64,000 bases of DNA. It comes from Coenobita brevimanus. Its lineage: Eukaryota; Arthropoda; Malacostraca; Decapoda; Coenobitidae. Of this stretch, positions 61,088 to 64,000 are shown in pieces (position 1 is the first letter of the stretch; the number at the start of each line of letters is the position of its first letter). The stretch is taken from NCBI GenBank assembly GCA_032717465.1, contig CM064697.1, positions 4,398,501-4,462,500 on the forward strand, written 5' to 3'. The translations under genes were made by a program, and so were the position numbers. Below the pieces are notes generated by a model. That model saw nothing but the letters and a program-made list of their open reading frames with translations, made no database searches and had not been told where the DNA came from.

Positions 61088-64000
61088 CGGGGAGAGGGGG
61101 GAGTATCCATCTCATCATCTCACATCATCCTAAAACGGGTCAACACAACACCAACCTTGGCGGTGCGGGCGCGTATCGAACCGTTCCGAACCCGGTCCCA
61201 GGCCTTGGGTACAGGTGTCGGGGCGGCTGGGGAGCGGGGGCTTGCTGGCGGGGGTGGGTCAGTAGGTTCAGCAGCTCCATCACGTCCACCTCCTTCAGCA
61301 GCTGGTCCAAGTCAGCATCACGTTTCTGGCGCCGCTGGTCGTCCTCTTCCCCGGCCTCCCCCCTGGCTCGCATCAGGGTTCGCAGCCCGGCCAGGGAGCG
61401 ATGGCTGCAAGGTGGAGAATCGGATGGTAGATGACAGCCCAGACAAACAGCCCATTGATAGGTGAGTGAATAGATTACTGACGTGCGTGCCTGGAGGGTC
61501 GGACAGAGGATAGTTGAATGGATATACGAGTAGCTAGTACAGTACTGACGATTTAATAAAATATTTTTGCGTTCGGTTTATATCGTCAGATTTTTCTTGT
61601 TCTAGGAAGGAACTTCAAAAGCAGCAGAGAACACTTTTCAAGGGCTGACATCTAGCATCAACGTGACTTGCACAATCAGTGATTTTTACTCGCGTCGTCA
61701 AGGGATTTTACTCATTCGTATCTCAAAATTTCACTCACAGGAAATGAGTGTGTTTGGGCAGACACAACCTCAAAAGTCTCACTTTTTTTTAGGTAGAAAG
61801 GCTGGCCTTGCCTCATGACTGACTCAGTGGTAATGGTTACGTGGACATCAGAAATAATAATATAATAAATCAAAGGATTTCATTGATGGTGCTTGATACG
61901 TTCAAGGTTTTCATAGACCGCTGTGGACACCTTAATATCTTATTTTGGATCCTTGGGAATGTAGGGTGATGGCTTAGAACATGATGGGCTGACATGATGA
62001 ATGAATAGATGAACAGATAGATGGAGAGCCTAAGTAGTGAGCATGACAATTAACAATAGATACTCACCGATTCTGCTGCCGGTGTGGTCGCAGCGGTGGG
62101 GGGAGGCGAGGGGAGCGGCGGCGGCGGTGGAGAGGCAGGGAAGAGGGGCTGTAGAGGCGAGGTACACCCCAATCTGTATGAGAGAGAGAGGCACAGTTGT
62201 GGTCATTAGTTTGTGTACATAGTCTCGAAATCTTGTCAGACATAATGCACACTTGCAAAAATACCATGTAACTGTGGCGGATACTCTTTGATTCAGTAAA
62301 ATCATCTGGCCTTAGTTTGAATATAATAAAATTTTATAAATTCCGACCAAAACAGTGATAATTTCCTGGGATGGGCTTCAGTAATCTGAATGAAATCATC
62401 TGATATTAGTTACCGGTATAAGAAAATGCGAAGTTCATAATTTTCAGTTAAAGGATTAATCATGATAATGCACGTGGCTTGGAATCTCACATTAGCAAAT
62501 GGGAGCAGCAGGCGTTGTTTTAAAACCTGATGAGATCTTGCTATACTAATCAAGACACGTCAAATGGACTTGACTCCTTTTCCATCATTGTTACTTGTTC
62601 TTTTACAGTTTCGAAATTGTTGCAGAGTTTAATGAGATCTTACGTAACTTCAAGAAAAGTCATGTGGCTTTGAGTCTCGTTTCCTAAGTTCAGGACCCAG
62701 AAACGTCAAGGAATTATTGACTGAGCATTGGTATTTACCGAAGTACTCACGGGGTCGGTAGTATCGGAGGCTGGACACGGCTGAGTTATGCCATCTACTT
62801 TCATCCATCACGCCTCCACCGCCAACTCCTCCCCCTCCATTTCTCCTCCTCCTCTCCTCCTCCTCTTCTTCCTCCTCCTTCACTTGAGTGCCCTTCTCCT
62901 TACTCTCATCCTCCTCTTTCTTCTCTTCTCCCTTCACCTCCTCTTTCTTCGGCTCTGTTTCCTCTTTCTTCATGGCCTCCTTCTCCTCCACAGCCTCCTC
63001 TGTGGAAATAGAAGGAGAGACAGTGTATTGGGTACTAAAAAGGATGCTGATGTTTCTAATTTATCTGTCAGTAGCCCAGCAGCCCCGGTTGACCGTTATG
63101 TATTTATTGATTTATTTTTGAATGAATGAATGAACCTGGCGTGAGTTGGAGGAAGAGCAGCTTAATGGCGGAGAACAGGGTGACATGGAGGCGATTTGTT
63201 TGTGACTATCCCCTCAGAGATTAAGGCGTCTGGCTAAAGATAGATTTATTGCTCTATTATCAGTGTTTTTTAGTTTGGGTAATATTTCCAAGTTGTGTCA
63301 GCCGGTTATTGGTATTACCTTCACGTCTTCACGCGTTTTATTAAAGAGCTGAAAATTTTAAAACGAAATGCTTAAACAATTCCTATAATAGCTGGAACTG
63401 ATCCCGCGTCCTTGTGAATCAGGGTCTATTCCATTACGGTAACCACTTGATCACACCTTTCCTCAGTGTCGTCCATTAGATTATAGAAGAGCTTTAGAAA
63501 CATAGGTAATCATGAGAGAAAACTGGAGCCCTCAGTAACCCCCAGTAGCCCTTGGTAACCCGTGCAGTCTCCCAGGTAGCGCTCTGTTGCTTTCTTCACT
63601 CTGTTGCTTCCCCTGTTTTTGTACAGCGGGTCTTAGTAAATATCATGGCCTCCTTTTTCTCTGTAGTTGTCCCTGTAACCCTCTCTAGCCTCCACTTATC
63701 CTCCAGTAGCCTCCAGTAACCATTCCTAGCCAACTGTATCCTCCGTAGCCTCAAGGAGCCTCCCTAGCATCCATTATCCTTCTAGCCTTTCCAGTAGCCT
63801 CCAGGAACCCCTTAGTCGTCTCCTTAGCCCCAGTGCTCCCTCTTGCCCTGGCCTATCCCTCCCTAGCCTCCAGTAGCACTCCAGTAGCCTCAGCAGCCCT
63901 CAGTAGCCCCCAGAGGCCCCCCACCTAGCCTCTTCCCCCCCCATTGCTCACCACTAGTCTCGCTGGATGGGAAGGCGCCGGGCTGAGCGTTGTCATCCAG
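54825..64000 (-). CDS. Acidic, arginine-rich prohormone/granin-like protein, C-terminal seven exons (5' end outside window)
   Basis: Minus-strand exons: 63952-64000 (partial), 62751-62999, 62068-62173, 61156-61404, 59677-59801, 57864-58015, 54825-54908. All six introns are GT-AG (59801/61156 has the weaker donor GTTGGT) and every junction keeps phase, giving 337 residues to TAA at 54825-54827. Order: acidic Lys/Glu helix ([10 protein letters not shown]...), poly-Glu then RRRRN, Gly-rich linker, Tyr/Arg/Pro segment ([13 protein letters not shown]), [17 protein letters not shown] (furin-type site, then Leu-rich acidic helix VMELLNLL), Pro/Tyr/Arg ([12 protein letters not shown]), [34 protein letters not shown], and the C-terminus [23 protein letters not shown]. 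Many multi-basic sites, low hydrophobicity and acidic runs are typical of secretory-granule precursors. The signal peptide would lie outside the window, so secretion is inferred. A nuclear or other disordered Arg-rich protein is the main alternative. Family not recognised. Confidence 0.72.
55565..56515 (+). pseudogene. Degenerate non-LTR retrotransposon, reverse transcriptase C-terminus
   Basis: Fragments in several frames read in LINE order: HEIKR...[78 protein letters not shown], and [18 protein letters not shown] with stop at 56501-56503. These correspond to the EIKRR / LPVLTYG-ETW / GHV-R-DD / GEAFV block at the end of RTE- and Jockey-like reverse transcriptases. Multiple stops and frameshifts show it is dead. 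It is split by a family C insertion and sits antisense in intron 6 of the minus-strand gene. Confidence 0.8.
55896..56243 (+). mobile_element. Family C (SINE-like) insertion inside the LINE, with target duplication
   Basis: It is bounded by AGAGGATATTATCATT (55880-55895) and AGAGGATATAATCATT (56244-56259), a 16-bp direct repeat with one mismatch that is continuous with the LINE frame on both sides. This sets the element at about 348 bp. The body matches the copies at 24090 and 28574 (GGACCCGGCATTAAGCTACC, TTTAAGGTAAG, CATTGAATAAGTAGACGGTGG). Confidence 0.8.
57060..57560. other. Intronic stretch, nothing recognised
   Basis: Part of intron 6 of the minus-strand gene. The preceding 56850-57060 is rich in GGTTAGGTTAG-like phrases. 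No exon is supported. Confidence 0.35.
57590..57628 (+). repeat. (GA)n microsatellite
   Basis: About 19 GA units. Confidence 0.95.
57798..57838 (+). repeat. (CT)n microsatellite
   Basis: About 20 CT units just beyond the donor side of the minus-strand exon 57864-58015. Confidence 0.95.
58079..58118 (+). repeat. (CT)n microsatellite
   Basis: About 20 CT units about 65 bp upstream, in minus-strand terms, of the exon 57864-58015 acceptor. Confidence 0.95.
58540..59289. mobile_element. Non-autonomous hAT (Charlie-like) DNA transposon, 750 bp
   Basis: The 5' end CAGAGGTGGCACACTGATGGCCC and the 3' end (reverse complement) CAGTGGTGTCAAACTC...GGGCCACA share the CAGNGGTG-type hAT terminus. The flanking 8-bp duplications are ATCTAAGA (58532-58539) and ATCTAAAA (59290-59297), one mismatch. 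No transposase motif is recognised in the interior. It lies in intron 5 of the minus-strand gene. Confidence 0.8.
59820..59859 (+). repeat. (TTA)n microsatellite
   Basis: About 13 TTA/ATT units about 20 bp upstream (minus sense) of the acceptor of exon 59677-59801. A G-rich run (C-rich on the coding strand) lies between. Confidence 0.95.
60088..60480 (+). repeat. Intronic minisatellite, GTGAGGCAGGACAGAAGG units
   Basis: About 22 imperfect units of 17-18 bp, some shortened or fused, inside intron 4 of the minus-strand gene. Parallel open frames on both strands are artefacts. Confidence 0.85.
60682..60860. mobile_element. Fold-back MITE family B copy
   Basis: Begins TTAAGCCCTTCACAGCTC and ends GATCCGGCGGTGGCAAGAATTTAA. 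The middle has TCAGTTTGAAATGAATGGGTTAGATACAGCTTTCG, the family's centre with changes. Inside intron 4 of the minus-strand gene. Confidence 0.5.
61050..61098 (+). repeat. (GA)n then G-rich run
   Basis: About 15 GA units, then GGGGGGGCGGGGAGAGGGGGG, about 55 bp past the donor of exon 61156-61404 (minus sense). Confidence 0.9.
63530..63935 (+). repeat. Intronic CCTCCAGTAGC minisatellite
   Basis: Imperfect 10-13 bp units (CCTCCAGTAGC, CCCAGTAGCC, TCCCTAGCC) fill most of intron 1 of the minus-strand gene, up to its donor. Confidence 0.75.

Overview
This is eukaryotic genomic DNA, almost certainly arthropod and most likely from a decapod crustacean (crab or shrimp). The signs are multi-exon genes with GT-AG introns, many very long dinucleotide and trinucleotide microsatellites (up to about 124 bp of pure GT), kilobase polypyrimidine/polypurine tracts, and many small AT-rich fold-back repeats with animal-type transposon remnants. 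The species assignment is inference. I see no bacterial-style operons, rRNA, tRNA or CRISPR. Most long open frames lie inside microsatellites and are not genes.

Three genes can be supported. (1) 416-671, plus strand: the terminal exon of a gene that starts outside the window; its product ends in a small CxxC...CCxC zinc ribbon. (2) 40027-49683, plus strand: a complete six-exon model for a secreted protein of about 657 residues. It has a signal peptide, a short basic/Ser-Pro domain, a long Gly-Thr-Ser mucin-like repeat, one CUB domain split over three exons, and a second Gly/Ser/Thr mucin-like repeat. All five junctions keep frame. (3) 54825 to beyond 64000, minus strand: seven exons (the first partial) of an acidic, arginine-rich protein with multi-basic processing sites. 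It resembles a granin or neuropeptide precursor, but I cannot name it.

Layout: 0-1 kb zinc-ribbon gene end; 1-39 kb gene-poor repeat desert with fold-back MITEs, microsatellites, polypyrimidine blocks (3.3-4.3, 9.6-11.5, 14.2-14.9 kb), a polypurine block (15.2-16.0 kb), a 1.4-kb inverted minisatellite (12.7-14.1 kb) and a repeated GT/TGACGTCA module (29.8-31.3 kb); 39.3-40.0 kb polypurine tract just upstream of the CUB gene; 40-49.7 kb CUB gene; 50-54.8 kb intergenic, ending in GT-rich DNA; 54.8-64 kb minus-strand gene with transposon-rich introns.

Mobile DNA is the main surprise. Two unnamed fold-back MITE-like families (here A and B) occur about ten times each. A third family has a copy inserted into a dead LINE reverse transcriptase with a visible 16-bp target duplication. 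A 750-bp non-autonomous hAT element has near-matching 8-bp duplications. One family A copy ends at the 3' splice site of CUB-gene exon 4. Intron 1 of that gene carries four decayed tandem copies of the acceptor region plus the beginning of exon 2.
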